The notes under the pieces: model-generated
Told to the model about the DNA's origin: nothing
Database searches by the model: none
What the model saw: only the letters and a program-made list of their open reading frames with translations
Made by a program: the position numbers and the translations under genes
Shown: piece by piece, positions 1-8,292 of the stretch
Layout: each line of letters opens with the position of its first letter
Numbering within the stretch: the stretch's first letter is position 1
Origin: Tolypothrix sp. PCC 7712
GTDB lineage: Bacteria > Cyanobacteriota > Cyanobacteriia > Cyanobacteriales > Nostocaceae
Assembly: GCF_025860405.1 (NCBI RefSeq)
Contig: NZ_CP063785.1
Location: 8,061,390-8,125,389, forward strand
DNA: 64,000 bases
Direction: 5' to 3'

Positions 1-474
1 GATTTACAAGCGCTCGAAGAAATCCGCGATGAGCTAATTGGACAACGGTATCTAGAAGACCCAGAATACCGCAACCGTACTACTAACGAAGATAGTAGCA
101 GCAACTTTCATCGTTATCGTACTCCCAGCGGCTTTGAAGTATTAATTGGTCGCAACAATCGCCAGAATGACCAATTAACTTTTCGGGTAGCTGGAGATTA
201 TGACTTGTGGTTCCACGCACAAGAAATTCCTGGTAGTCATGTCTTACTGCGGTTAGAACCAGGCGCAGTCCCTGAAGAAGCCGATTTGCAATTTACTGCC
301 AACCTTACTTCCTACTATAGTCGCGCTCGTCAAAGTGACCAAGTGCCAGTAGTATACACTCAGCCAAAGTACGTCTACAAACCTAAAGGTGCGAAACCTG
401 GAATTGCCATTTACAAGCAAGAGCGTATCCTGTGGGGACAACCACAATCAATAGTAAAAGGTCAAACTTTGTAA
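1..474 (+). CDS. rqcH: NFACT/Rqc2 (RqcH) family protein, C-terminal part
   Basis: The open frame runs in from the left edge and ends at TAA 472-474, giving about 157 residues of a C-terminus. It matches the NFACT-R region: an arginine-rich stretch, then FEVLIGRNNRQND and DLWFHAQEIPGSHVLLR, the most conserved signature of the family. Family knowledge: NFACT proteins (RqcH in bacteria, often annotated fibronectin-binding protein) bind the large ribosomal subunit with a peptidyl-tRNA and direct C-terminal alanine tailing of stalled chains. The N-terminal NFACT-N and coiled-coil parts lie outside the window. The ending KGQTL directly after the domain is normal for cyanobacterial versions. The family is clear; the symbol rests on family membership only. 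Confidence 0.88.
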   Translation, partial: DLQALEEIRDELIGQRYLEDPEYRNRTTNEDSSSNFHRYRTPSGFEVLIGRNNRQNDQLTFRVAGDYDLWFHAQEIPGSHVLLRLEPGAVPEEADLQFTANLTSYYSRARQSDQVPVVYTQPKYVYKPKGAKPGIAIYKQERILWGQPQSIVKGQTL

Positions 475-609
475 CTTTTGATTATTAAGTCATCTGTCTT
501 TTGATAGACATATCGAATTATTCTCAAAGATAGAGGTCATCAAACCTTAACAGTATCTTTTTTTGGTAAATTTTTCTGAAAAAACTGTGTTGACTGCTAC
601 AATATTGTT

Positions 610-722
610 AAGAAACGTTGCCCGTTGCATTTTGGGAACGCGCAACAGGGTTTTAACTCTAATGAGAAGACAACGCGGAAAATATTTTTTAGACCAGCTG
701 TGGGAGGCTGGTCATTTTTTTT
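610..722 (+). ncRNA. Candidate small RNA, about 110 nt
   Basis: A TACAAT box at 598-603 is followed by a segment that folds: CCCGTTGC pairs with GCAACAGGG around 619-655. It ends in an intrinsic terminator, GACCAGC (692-698) and GCTGGTC (707-713) followed by eight T. No start codon with a ribosome binding site opens a useful frame here. The -35 region is weak. It does not match tmRNA, 4.5S RNA, RNase P RNA or Yfr1 as I know them. It may instead be a long 3' UTR of the NFACT gene. Confidence 0.25.
692..722 (+). terminator. Rho-independent terminator
   Basis: A perfect 7-bp stem GACCAGC/GCTGGTC with an 8-nt loop is followed at once by A and then TTTTTTTT. It stops plus-strand transcription about 220 bp past the NFACT stop codon, or ends an independent small RNA. 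Confidence 0.65.
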
Positions 723-922
723 GAGATTTATCTTAAGAACCTTAATGCTGACTATTTTATCTTTCTCTGCAATTGCCAAATAGGAACAAGTTTATATCTA
801 TAAACTAAATTTACGTATTAACACGGTTGGAGTTTGTCAATTTAAACTCGAATTTATTATATGTGTATAAAAGCTTTTCCTCAAACTATTTCATTACAAG
901 CCATCAGCTAAACTATAAAAAT

Positions 923-1030
923 TGCTAGTACAACAAGGCAAACGTAAAAAGTAAAAAGAAAGAATACTTATACCACAAGCCTTTTAGCAATTACAGATAG
1001 TCTGTTTATTTACGCCAACTTGTACTAGCA
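923..1030. repeat. MITE-like element, CTAGTACAA family, copy 1
   Basis: The terminal inverted repeat TGCTAGTACAA (923-933) faces TTGTACTAGCA (1020-1030), perfect over 11 bp. Similarity continues inward (GGCAAACGTAAA against the complement of TTTACGCC). The 108-bp element has no coding capacity. A relative with the same end (CTAGTACAACACGGCGTAAA) lies at 35809-35905. No target-site duplication is obvious. Confidence 0.55.
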
Positions 1031-1358
1031 GGGTAAGCGCATGATACTTTGCAGTATTTTCCACATATTTTATATTTTCATCTAAGTTAAATCCACTAAA
1101 GATTGGATGATTATTGTTGCTGACATATTTTAGATATAGTAGATATCACATAAATATTATCTATTCAGCATTATTTTAATATTAAACATTAGATTTATTT
1201 AAGTAAATACTATTAAATAGCAAAAATAAAAAATACTATAACAATATTTTAATAAGAGATATTTTATAAGCTTTAATTTGTAGAAAAAACATTATTTTTA
1301 TCTAGACAATTAACTATTTTGTATGCCAAGGTATTGGTAACAAAAGCACTAAAAAACC

Positions 1359-2153
1359 ATGTCGAAACTCTTAAAAAGCTTTTTAACAGGAACAGTCCTG
1401 ACTTTTGGTTTAGCAATTGCTGGTGCAGGACAAGCTTCTGCGGTTGATATGAAAACAACTATTACCGCAGACAATCACTATGGATTGTTCTATGGAAATG
1501 CAAGTGGCAACTCTTTAAGTTTTGTAGGTCGTAACGAGCTGGGAAGCCAGGGGAGTTCAGGAGCGTATAACTGGTCTAATGCAGAAACTTGGAATACTAA
1601 TGTCAATGCATCTGATTATTTATATTTAGTTGTTTGGGACGATCAAAGTGTTGACGAATCTTGGATTGGTCAATTTGAATTTTCTACGGGTCAGACTCTA
1701 TTGAGTAAAGCAACTGATTGGGAATACATGATCAGCAAAGGAGCTAACCCATACACCCTCAGAAATTCCGTGACTCAACAAGATCAGGGTTTCTTAGGAA
1801 CAGGTGATACTTTTGAAGGAAATGTTCCTCTGGTAACAGACTTAGTCGGAGAAATTCAAGGAGGAAATTGGCGTAGTGCGGAAAGACGAGGCGCTAATGG
1901 CACTACACCTTGGGGTACAATTGCAGGAATTTCCCAAAATGCAGATTTTCTGAATGTGACTACTGCCGATAAGCAACAACGAGGAACCTCTGCAAATACT
2001 AATTACACAATATTCCGCACTAAGGGTTCTATTGGACAGTTAGCTGGATTACCTTCTCAGTCTGTTCCCGAACCTAGTTCCATGTTAGGCTTGCTTGCTT
2101 TTGGTGCTTTAAGTGCTGGATCTTTAGTTAAACGCAAATCAAAGATAGCTTAA
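1359..2153 (+). CDS. Secreted PEP-CTERM sorting-domain protein
   Basis: 264 aa. An N-terminal signal peptide (residues 1-28, positive MSKLLK, hydrophobic core, cleavage after AGQASA) and a C-terminal PEP-CTERM tail from about residue 236 (VPEPSSMLGLL, a hydrophobic helix, then RKSK) are plain. Family knowledge: the tail is processed by an exosortase, and such proteins are exported to the surface or matrix. No exosortase gene lies in this window. The central 200 residues are rich in Asn, Ser, Thr, Gly and Trp and match no domain I recognise; they contain W-I-G-Q-F-E-F and a T-P-W-G-T-I-A-G-I stretch. It is transcribed alone, towards the PhoX-type gene on the other strand. The function is unknown. 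Confidence 0.85.
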   Translation: MSKLLKSFLTGTVLTFGLAIAGAGQASAVDMKTTITADNHYGLFYGNASGNSLSFVGRNELGSQGSSGAYNWSNAETWNTNVNASDYLYLVVWDDQSVDESWIGQFEFSTGQTLLSKATDWEYMISKGANPYTLRNSVTQQDQGFLGTGDTFEGNVPLVTDLVGEIQGGNWRSAERRGANGTTPWGTIAGISQNADFLNVTTADKQQRGTSANTNYTIFRTKGSIGQLAGLPSQSVPEPSSMLGLLAFGALSAGSLVKRKSKIA

Positions 2154-2296
2154 AAGCCTTTGTACAAATAGTTCTCAAGGCTTCAAATTAATATCGAGAT
2201 ATTATTTTCCTGCATTGAGTGCAATCAGTAAAAAAAGACGTTTGGTGAGACGATTCGCTCGGGTAGAAGACAAACAACGGTGTAGATAAACGCTCC

Positions 2297-2323
2297 AATC
2301 CGGCAGAAATGCTGGATTTTTTA
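2297..2323 (+). terminator. Rho-independent terminator
   Basis: AATCCGGCA (2297-2305), a GAAA loop and TGCTGGATT (2310-2318) form a 9-bp stem with one G-T pair, followed by TTTT. It is the likely end of the PEP-CTERM transcript. Confidence 0.6.
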
Positions 2324-2394
2324 CTTTATCTGGGTGTCCTCACATCCCCGTGTTATTGATGTGTCGCAGACATTATTTGAGTATTATGCACATA

Positions 2395-2426
2395 GAGGAG
2401 CGTTATGCGATCGCGTAACGCTCCTC
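2395..2426. repeat. Palindrome centred on a HIP1 site
   Basis: GAGGAGCGTTA (2395-2405) and TAACGCTCCTC (2416-2426) are perfect 11-bp arms around a GCGATCGC core. It sits between convergent genes and could act as a bidirectional stem-loop. A sister element lies at 5181-5207. Confidence 0.6.
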
Positions 2427-2476
2427 TTGTAACTATCTATTTCTACAGCTACGATGAGGAATTTGGTTGATTTTTG

Positions 2477-4699
2477 TTATTCACCGATAATGCCACCATC
2501 ATCGCGGGTAATCACGACAGTTGAAGAACGTGGACGACCAGATGGGCCATAACCTTGACTGTGAGGCCAGTTGCTAGTTTGGGTGGGATTTGAAGCAGGT
2601 GCGCCTTCACCTGGATGCTGAATATTGATGAACAGGGCTTTACCATCTGGGGTTGTAGTTACGCCTGTTACCTCACAATTCATAGGACTAGTCAAGAAGC
2701 GTCTAACTTCTTTGGTGTTGGGGTCAGCACACAACATATTATTACTACCAATATTTGCCAAGTCACCGCTACCATTTCCTGCATGGTCAGTCTGAATCCA
2801 GAGACGACCGAAGTCATCGAACCACAGGCCATCTGGTGAACTGAAATCATCACCATTGATATTACCTTGCAGGTTTGATTCTGCTCTAGTTTTGTCACCA
2901 GCCAGAACAAAAATATCCCATTTGAAGGTTGTAGCGGTCACACTGCGCCCATCTTCACGCCAACGGATGATGTGACCGTAACGGTTGTCAGGACGTGGGT
3001 TAGAGGCATCAACAGGAGGACGCGCAGTGGCTGCTCCTGTCGAGCCATCTTGATTATTTACGGAGGGTGGAGTTGTACCACGAAGGCTATTGTTAGTTAG
3101 CGTGCAATAGACTTCAATATCTTTAAAACCACGAATCTGAGGACGTACTGCTGTCCACTCTGGCCTATCCATCATCGTTGCACCAACTCGATCCGCCGCC
3201 TGACGTGTTTTGATCAGTACTTCAGCTTGACTTCTGAAACCATTTTCAGGTGTGAGACCACGTTGACCATAAACCAACGGAATCCACTCACCAGTACCGT
3301 TATCATTAAACTTGGCAACGTATAAAACGCCATCGTCAAGTAAATTGCGGTTAGCACTACGTTGTCTAGAATTGAAGCGCCGAGCGCACACGAACTTGTA
3401 GATATACTCGTTGCGTTCGTCATCACCCATATAGAAAGCAACACGGTTATTGTCATCGACAACAACCTGAGCGCTCTCGTGTTTGAATCTACCAAGAGCT
3501 GTACGTTTAACTGGTTTGCTATAGGGATCGAAAGGGTCAATCTCGACTACCCAACCGAATAAGTGAGGTTCGAGTGGGTTTGTACGACTGTTGAAGCGTG
3601 GATCGACCTCGTACCAACGATAGCCGGCTCCTGTACGTGACAGACCGTAGCGATTTTGTCCTGCGAGAATCTCGGAGTCTACTATACCTGGAGTTGAAAC
3701 TAGAGTCTCACCAAGATTGCCAAAGTAGCCATTCCAGTTCTCTTCACAAGTTAGGTATGTACCCCAAGGTGTATAGCCGTTAGAGCAGTTGTTGATTGTA
3801 CCGTATGCGGTGTAGCCATCGTTGAGCCTACCTGTGTCAATAGAGCCATTTGGTGTGATCTCAAACTTCTTAGACTTCAATAGAGCATCACCAGCCGCAG
3901 GCCCAGAAATTTGCATCTCGGTGTTAGCAGTAATGCGGCGACCATAGTGGGAATTGGGATTATATTTCCAGTTATTGCCCTTGTTGAAAATTTCCACAAC
4001 AGACACACCATGAGCAGCCTGAGACTTTCGCACCTTGGCAATGGTGACTTGATCTAGACCATCAGTATGCAAAAGAGATTCTTGAGTATACTCATGGTTG
4101 ACGCACAACAAACCATTATTTGTTGACTTGTTGAAAAAGCTCTTAAAGAATTCAATTTGTGAACTTACTCTTCTACCAAAAGAATTTCCTGGTGAAAAAG
4201 GGAAGTAATGCATACCATCGGCGTGCATCCCAAATTGCTTTTCCTGTGCGCTTGCATCTTGGGAAGCATTTACCAACCAAGTAGGGCCACCAGAGACAAC
4301 CGGATCTCCCCAAGCAACCAGTACTTTGGCTGTATAACCTTGAGGAACACTCACAAGATCCTTTTCTAGAAGTCCTGTAGTTTTATTGAGTAGATTTGGC
4401 GGTACACTCTTAAAGCCAATACCACCAAAACCTTTACTTTTGGGTGCTGGTGTAGCTTCAACAGTTTGGAGCAAACCACTTACAGAGACATCTCCTAGAA
4501 CAGTTAGCGCTGACGCACCTACCGCCGTCATAATAAAGCGCCGACGCTTCATACTGACGCGATTGATTACGTCATAAATTGACTCGTTACTAGATGGGTT
4601 GAGAGTAATATTATTTTTAGGATGCAATGAACCTTTCATTCTTGAAATTCTCCATTTAAAGTCAACAAATCTACTATTCAATTCATCTTTTAATGACAC
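2477..4699 (-). CDS. PhoX-family (DUF839) phosphatase
   Basis: 740 aa from a GTG start. The N-terminus carries a twin-arginine type signal (MKRRRFIMTAVG, from residue 50) after an unusual 49-residue leader, so export of a folded protein by Tat to the periplasm is likely. PhoX hallmarks: CVNHEYT (about 199-205), TCEENWNGYFG (317-327) and a late SSPDGLWFDDFGRLWIQTD stretch of the beta-propeller. Family knowledge: PhoX enzymes are Ca/Fe-dependent alkaline phosphatases that release phosphate from organic esters. Similar DUF839 proteins are not all proven phosphatases. An alternative ATG is at residue 21. The gene is monocistronic; about 560 bp of AT-rich DNA lies upstream, and I could not identify a convincing PHO box. 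Confidence 0.85.
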   Translation of the reverse strand: MSLKDELNSRFVDFKWRISRMKGSLHPKNNITLNPSSNESIYDVINRVSMKRRRFIMTAVGASALTVLGDVSVSGLLQTVEATPAPKSKGFGGIGFKSVPPNLLNKTTGLLEKDLVSVPQGYTAKVLVAWGDPVVSGGPTWLVNASQDASAQEKQFGMHADGMHYFPFSPGNSFGRRVSSQIEFFKSFFNKSTNNGLLCVNHEYTQESLLHTDGLDQVTIAKVRKSQAAHGVSVVEIFNKGNNWKYNPNSHYGRRITANTEMQISGPAAGDALLKSKKFEITPNGSIDTGRLNDGYTAYGTINNCSNGYTPWGTYLTCEENWNGYFGNLGETLVSTPGIVDSEILAGQNRYGLSRTGAGYRWYEVDPRFNSRTNPLEPHLFGWVVEIDPFDPYSKPVKRTALGRFKHESAQVVVDDNNRVAFYMGDDERNEYIYKFVCARRFNSRQRSANRNLLDDGVLYVAKFNDNGTGEWIPLVYGQRGLTPENGFRSQAEVLIKTRQAADRVGATMMDRPEWTAVRPQIRGFKDIEVYCTLTNNSLRGTTPPSVNNQDGSTGAATARPPVDASNPRPDNRYGHIIRWREDGRSVTATTFKWDIFVLAGDKTRAESNLQGNINGDDFSSPDGLWFDDFGRLWIQTDHAGNGSGDLANIGSNNMLCADPNTKEVRRFLTSPMNCEVTGVTTTPDGKALFINIQHPGEGAPASNPTQTSNWPHSQGYGPSGRPRSSTVVITRDDGGIIGE

Positions 4700-5263
4700 G
4701 ATGCATTGAATAAATTGAAATTATTCTGTAGTTGCAAAAAATGCAGAATTACCTATTTATTTTTGTATTTAACATAAATATTTACCAATCAATAAGAATT
4801 GTTTTGAGACTTTTTTGTATCTGTCATAGCGAGAAATATGACATTTCTATTACTTTTATGTAACAATGATTAAGAAAAGATTATTAAATGTTTAATTTAA
4901 GGTCTGAATTAGAATCTCAGAAATTTATCACAAAGATTCCATACAAATAACGAACCTAACCCCGAGTAACGAATCTTCGATAACACAAAACAAGGAATAA
5001 TCCAAATTGATGCCCTTGGTGTTCAAGTAATATTTCATTCTTTCTAGGAAGAATTATTTTGATTGATTCTTGAAATTATCTTGATGATTTCAACAGTAAA
5101 AACTAAGATATCTAAATAAATAAGAGGTCACTTATAAGATATATAGAAATCCTATTTTATTTCTGAAAAATCTCAGCACTGATGCGTTACGCGATCGCTA
5201 ACGCATCCTACGTGAACGGTCAACGGTTAACAGTCAACAAACCTATATGTAAGATTTCACAAA
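4700..5263. other. Intergenic, AT-rich, with HIP1 palindrome and CGGTCAA-type repeats
   Basis: It lies between the PhoX-type start and the 3' end of the methyltransferase. No gene was seen. It holds a HIP1-centred palindrome (5181-5207), followed at about 5212-5240 by degenerate CGGTCAAC/GGTTAAC heptamers related to the 14907-14954 hairpin. Confidence 0.5.
5181..5207. repeat. Palindrome centred on a HIP1 site
   Basis: GATGCGTTA (5181-5189) and TAACGCATC (5199-5207) are perfect 9-bp arms around CGCGATCGC. The inner part GCGTTA...GCGATCGC...TAACGC is shared with the element at 2395-2426. Confidence 0.6.
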
Positions 5264-5875
5264 TCATTTAAGATTGCTATAGTGGATTTCGTCATCACGT
5301 CTGTAGTGTTCTCCCACTGTGCGAAAGGTGATAATCCGGCGGGTTAAAATGTTTTGCTGTTGATTTTCTTGCTTCTCAACCAGTACTATCCAATCTTCAC
5401 CTTCACTAAATCCCTTAGTGATTCCTTGGGTAATTTGTCCTGGTTCTGCAATGTCGAAAATGAAGACACCCCCAGGATTTAAGGCGTGATATATGCGATA
5501 GAAAAGATGAGAGAGGGTTTGGCGATCGCTTTTTGCGTCAAACTGGTAGTTAAGGCATTCACCTATTGATGTCACAGCATTGCAAGGCGGAATCTCAGCC
5601 TCAAACAATGAACCAATCCTAAACTCAGCATTTGGGACTCTGGCGCGTGCGAGTGCAATCATCGACTTAGAAATATCAATTCCCAAAACATCATACCCAG
5701 CTTTGGTAAACTCTTGCGTCGATAAACCGCTACCACAACCTAAGTCTACGAGCAGCCCTTCTCGGATATTGTGTTGTGCCAGAATTTCCAATATCCCAGG
5801 AGCAGACTTGAGAGCATAATCATTAAAACCGACATCATGAATAAATGCGAGGTCTTCTTTGTAATACTCTTCCAT
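5264..5875 (-). CDS. Class I SAM-dependent methyltransferase, probably C-terminally truncated
   Basis: 203 aa from the ATG at 5875; a TTG six codons upstream is an alternative. Motif I LLVDLGCGSG (41-50) and the acidic GIDIS after beta-2 mark a Rossmann-fold SAM methyltransferase; SIGECLNY and GGVFIFDIAEPG follow in the usual order. The protein stops at RRDDEIHYSNLK, where related proteins normally continue with about 35-45 residues forming the last strands. The DNA just past the stop is repeat-rich, so loss of the 3' end is plausible. The substrate cannot be inferred. The gene is divergent from the ABC transporter operon. Confidence 0.75.
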   Translation of the reverse strand: MEEYYKEDLAFIHDVGFNDYALKSAPGILEILAQHNIREGLLVDLGCGSGLSTQEFTKAGYDVLGIDISKSMIALARARVPNAEFRIGSLFEAEIPPCNAVTSIGECLNYQFDAKSDRQTLSHLFYRIYHALNPGGVFIFDIAEPGQITQGITKGFSEGEDWIVLVEKQENQQQNILTRRIITFRTVGEHYRRDDEIHYSNLK

Positions 5876-6106
5876 AGCTAATATTACTGCCAACTAAATT
5901 AACTTCAAAACTCCTCCGCGCCACTCCGCGCTACCGTTGCAATACTTTGCGTTTAAAAACTCTCTTGCCGATCATAACGAAACATCGGTAATTCAATTCC
6001 TTTACCCTTTCCCCCGTGTTTCTTCAAAGACTTACCTAGTCAATTATTGATAACTTTTTCTACAACCAGACTCTTGACTTCCAGTAAATATATGAGAAGC
6101 TAATAG

Positions 6107-6119
6107 TTAGGTTGTCTAA
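6107..6119. promoter_or_regulatory. Possible MarR-type operator
   Basis: TTAG, 5 nt, CTAA: a small inverted repeat about 60 bp before the ABC transporter start, in the promoter region of an operon that encodes its own MarR regulator. The match is short and could be chance. Confidence 0.2.
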
Positions 6120-6178
6120 ATTAATTCTCAAGGAAGTGCATCTGACTTGTGACAAAACTGACAGGAAGAGCAGACCGA

Positions 6179-7003
6179 ATGGAAACTGCTACTAACTTTC
6201 CACAATCGGTCATATTGCAAACTCACGAACTCACACGCCGTTTTGACAGCTTTACTGCTGTTGATGGCTTGAATTTATCTGTAGCAGCAGGTGAAGTATT
6301 CGGCTTGCTTGGCCCCAATGGAGCAGGGAAAAGCACAGTAATTAAGATGTTGACAACGCTACTACCGCCCAGTGCTGGTAGAGGAACCATAGCTGGTTAT
6401 GATGTCACTCATCAATCTCAGGCTGTAAGAAAAGCTATTGGTTATGTACCACAAGCGCTTTCTGCTGATGGGAGTCTTACAGGCTATGAAAATCTCTTAA
6501 TCTTTGCCAAGCTGTATGACATTCCATCTCAGCGTCGCCAACAGCGCATCCGTGATGTGCTGGAATTCATGGGTTTAGAGGAAGTCGCCCATCGCTTAGT
6601 GAGAAATTATTCTGGGGGGATGATTCGCAAACTGGAAATTGCCCAATCCATCTTGCATCGGCCGCAAATTATGTTCCTCGATGAGCCAACTGTGGGACTC
6701 GATCCGGTGGCGCGCAACCAAGTCTGGAATTTGGTTAAGGAACTCCATACAAATTACGGCACAACTATCTTTTTAACTACTCACTTTTTGGAAGAAGCGG
6801 ACAGCTTGTGTAATCGAGTAGCGATTATGAATCGGGGTAAGGTGATTACAACTGGCTCACCCACAGATTTAAAAGCTGCTTTAGATACACCAAACGCCAC
6901 TTTGGATGATGTGTTTATTCACTATACAGGGGCCGAATTAGCATCAGGAGTTAGTTATCGTGACACAGCAAGAACCAGACGTAATGCTCAACGGTTGGGT
7001 TGA
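6179..7003 (+). CDS. ABC transporter ATP-binding protein (DrrA-like)
   Basis: 274 aa from the ATG at 6179, which has AGGAAGAG about 10 nt upstream; a GTG at 6149 would add 10 residues. Walker A GPNGAGKST (45-53), signature YSGGM (144-148), Walker B with IMFLDEPT (to about 171) and the switch histidine in LTTHF (202) are all intact. Sequence style and partner point to the DrrA/CcmA-like group, which energises two-component ABC-2 exporters of drugs or lipids-polyketides. It is the first gene of a four-gene cassette, and the permease gene starts inside its 3' end. The substrate is unknown. Confidence 0.9.
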   Translation: METATNFPQSVILQTHELTRRFDSFTAVDGLNLSVAAGEVFGLLGPNGAGKSTVIKMLTTLLPPSAGRGTIAGYDVTHQSQAVRKAIGYVPQALSADGSLTGYENLLIFAKLYDIPSQRRQQRIRDVLEFMGLEEVAHRLVRNYSGGMIRKLEIAQSILHRPQIMFLDEPTVGLDPVARNQVWNLVKELHTNYGTTIFLTTHFLEEADSLCNRVAIMNRGKVITTGSPTDLKAALDTPNATLDDVFIHYTGAELASGVSYRDTARTRRNAQRLG

Positions 7004-7814
7004 TCCTCAGCCTCGAAATAGAGGTAATTTTATTTCTGCGATCGCAGAATTATTTAGCAAAACTCTTGTCATCGCTGAACTAGAAATACGTAAACTGCGC
7101 CACGATCCCTATGATTTATTAATTCGGGGCGTACAACCTGCATTGTGGCTGTTAGTTTTTGGGCAAGTTTTCACCCGCACTCGCGCTATCCCTACAGGAG
7201 ACTTATCTTATTTAGAATTTATGGCTCCGGGGATTCTCGCTCAAAGCGTACTTTTTGTAGCCATTTTCACTGGTGGGATGACGCTGATTTGGGAGCGAGA
7301 TTTAGGAATTGTACATAAATTTCTCGCTAGTCCTGTACCCCGCGCTGCAATGGTGTTGGGTAAAGCTGTAGCCTGTGGAATCAGGAGCTTATCACAAATA
7401 GTAATTATCTATGGATTAGCCCTGCTGTTAGGTGTCAAGCTCAATTTGCATCCTTGGGCTATTCTCGAAGTCGTGATAATTGTGCTGTTAGGTGCAGCCT
7501 GTTTTTGTGTTTTTTCATTAATTATTGGCTGTTTGGTAAGAAGTAGAGAAAGGTTTACAGGTATAGGGCAATTAATTACCATGCCCTTATTTTTTGCGAG
7601 TAATGCCATCTATCCCTTATCACTCATGCCAGGTTGGTTGCATCTAATTTCTAGTATCAATCCCTTAACTTATGAAGTTGACGCCTTACGCGGTGCAATG
7701 ATCGCTCATGGCTCCAGTATCTATGGGTTTGGTCTGGACTGTACAATTCTCTTGCTAACATTAATAGGCTTGACTATCATCTGTGGACGATTGTACCCAC
7801 GGGTGGCTATGTAA
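6960..7814 (+). CDS. ABC-2 type permease (DrrB-like)
   Basis: 284 aa. The GTG start at 6960 overlaps the ATPase gene by 44 bp and has AGGAG 9 nt upstream, so it is preferred over the ATG at 6984; coupled translation is likely. About six hydrophobic segments follow a cytoplasmic N-terminus. The ABC-2 signature region is visible (MAPGILAQSVLF, then WERDLGIVHKFLASPVPR, the conserved loop), as is a SLMPGWLHLISSINPLTY stretch near the end. It forms the membrane half of the exporter with the preceding ATPase. Confidence 0.9.
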   Translation: MTQQEPDVMLNGWVDPQPRNRGNFISAIAELFSKTLVIAELEIRKLRHDPYDLLIRGVQPALWLLVFGQVFTRTRAIPTGDLSYLEFMAPGILAQSVLFVAIFTGGMTLIWERDLGIVHKFLASPVPRAAMVLGKAVACGIRSLSQIVIIYGLALLLGVKLNLHPWAILEVVIIVLLGAACFCVFSLIIGCLVRSRERFTGIGQLITMPLFFASNAIYPLSLMPGWLHLISSINPLTYEVDALRGAMIAHGSSIYGFGLDCTILLLTLIGLTIICGRLYPRVAM

Positions 7815-7827
7815 TTAGGAGAAAAAG

Positions 7828-8292
7828 ATGCCCAAGCTCGGAAAACCCACGGAAGAATGTGCTGCGAGAGTAATGGAAACAGTTCCCTTGCTGATGCGGT
7901 TTATCCGAGCAGATATGCGTAGTCACAATGCTGAATCTCTATCCATACCTCAGTTGCGATCGCTAGCTTTTCTCAATCGCAATCCTGGTGCATCATTATC
8001 TGAGGTAGCAGAGCATTTAGGAGTTACCTGCGCTACAGCATCAACAACAATTGAACGCTTAGTACAACGCGATTTAGTACAGCGTACAGATCATCCTCAA
8101 GAACGGCGGCGAATAGTTTTGAATTTAACAGAATCAGGAAAATTTCTGTTGCTGCAATCCCAAGCAACTACTCGCGCTCATATTGCCGATATTCTTGATG
8201 GTCTGACACCAGAACAAATATCACAAATTGAAGCAGGGTTGACTCTACTAAAAAATGTCTTTGAGCAAACAGAAGTTAAAAAAGCTCCTTAA
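7828..8292 (+). CDS. MarR family transcriptional regulator
   Basis: 154 aa, 13 bp after the permease, with AGGAG before its ATG. A winged helix-turn-helix spans about residues 40-110 (LRSLAFLNRNPGASLSEVAEHLGVTCATASTTIERL in parts, wing RTDHPQERRRIVLNLTESG). Family knowledge: MarR dimers repress neighbouring efflux genes and release DNA when a phenolic or drug-like ligand binds. Its place in the efflux cassette suggests autoregulation. The MFS gene starts inside its last codons. Confidence 0.88.
   Translation: MPKLGKPTEECAARVMETVPLLMRFIRADMRSHNAESLSIPQLRSLAFLNRNPGASLSEVAEHLGVTCATASTTIERLVQRDLVQRTDHPQERRRIVLNLTESGKFLLLQSQATTRAHIADILDGLTPEQISQIEAGLTLLKNVFEQTEVKKAP

Larger units (their letters stand above)
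475..1358. other. Intergenic region with terminator, possible sRNA and MITE-like repeat
   Basis: An AT-rich gap of about 880 bp with no convincing protein gene. It holds a strong rho-independent terminator (692-722) that lies too far from the upstream stop codon to be an obvious gene terminator, a promoter-like TACAAT at 598-603, and an inverted-repeat element (923-1030). The stretch 1040-1340 is very AT-rich and probably contains the promoter of the PEP-CTERM gene; no specific operator was recognised. Confidence 0.5.
2154..2476. other. Convergent intergenic region with two hairpins
   Basis: A gap of 323 bp between the 3' ends of the PEP-CTERM and PhoX-type genes. It contains a terminator-like hairpin at 2297-2323 and a HIP1-centred palindrome at 2395-2426. 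No small gene was seen. Confidence 0.5.
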
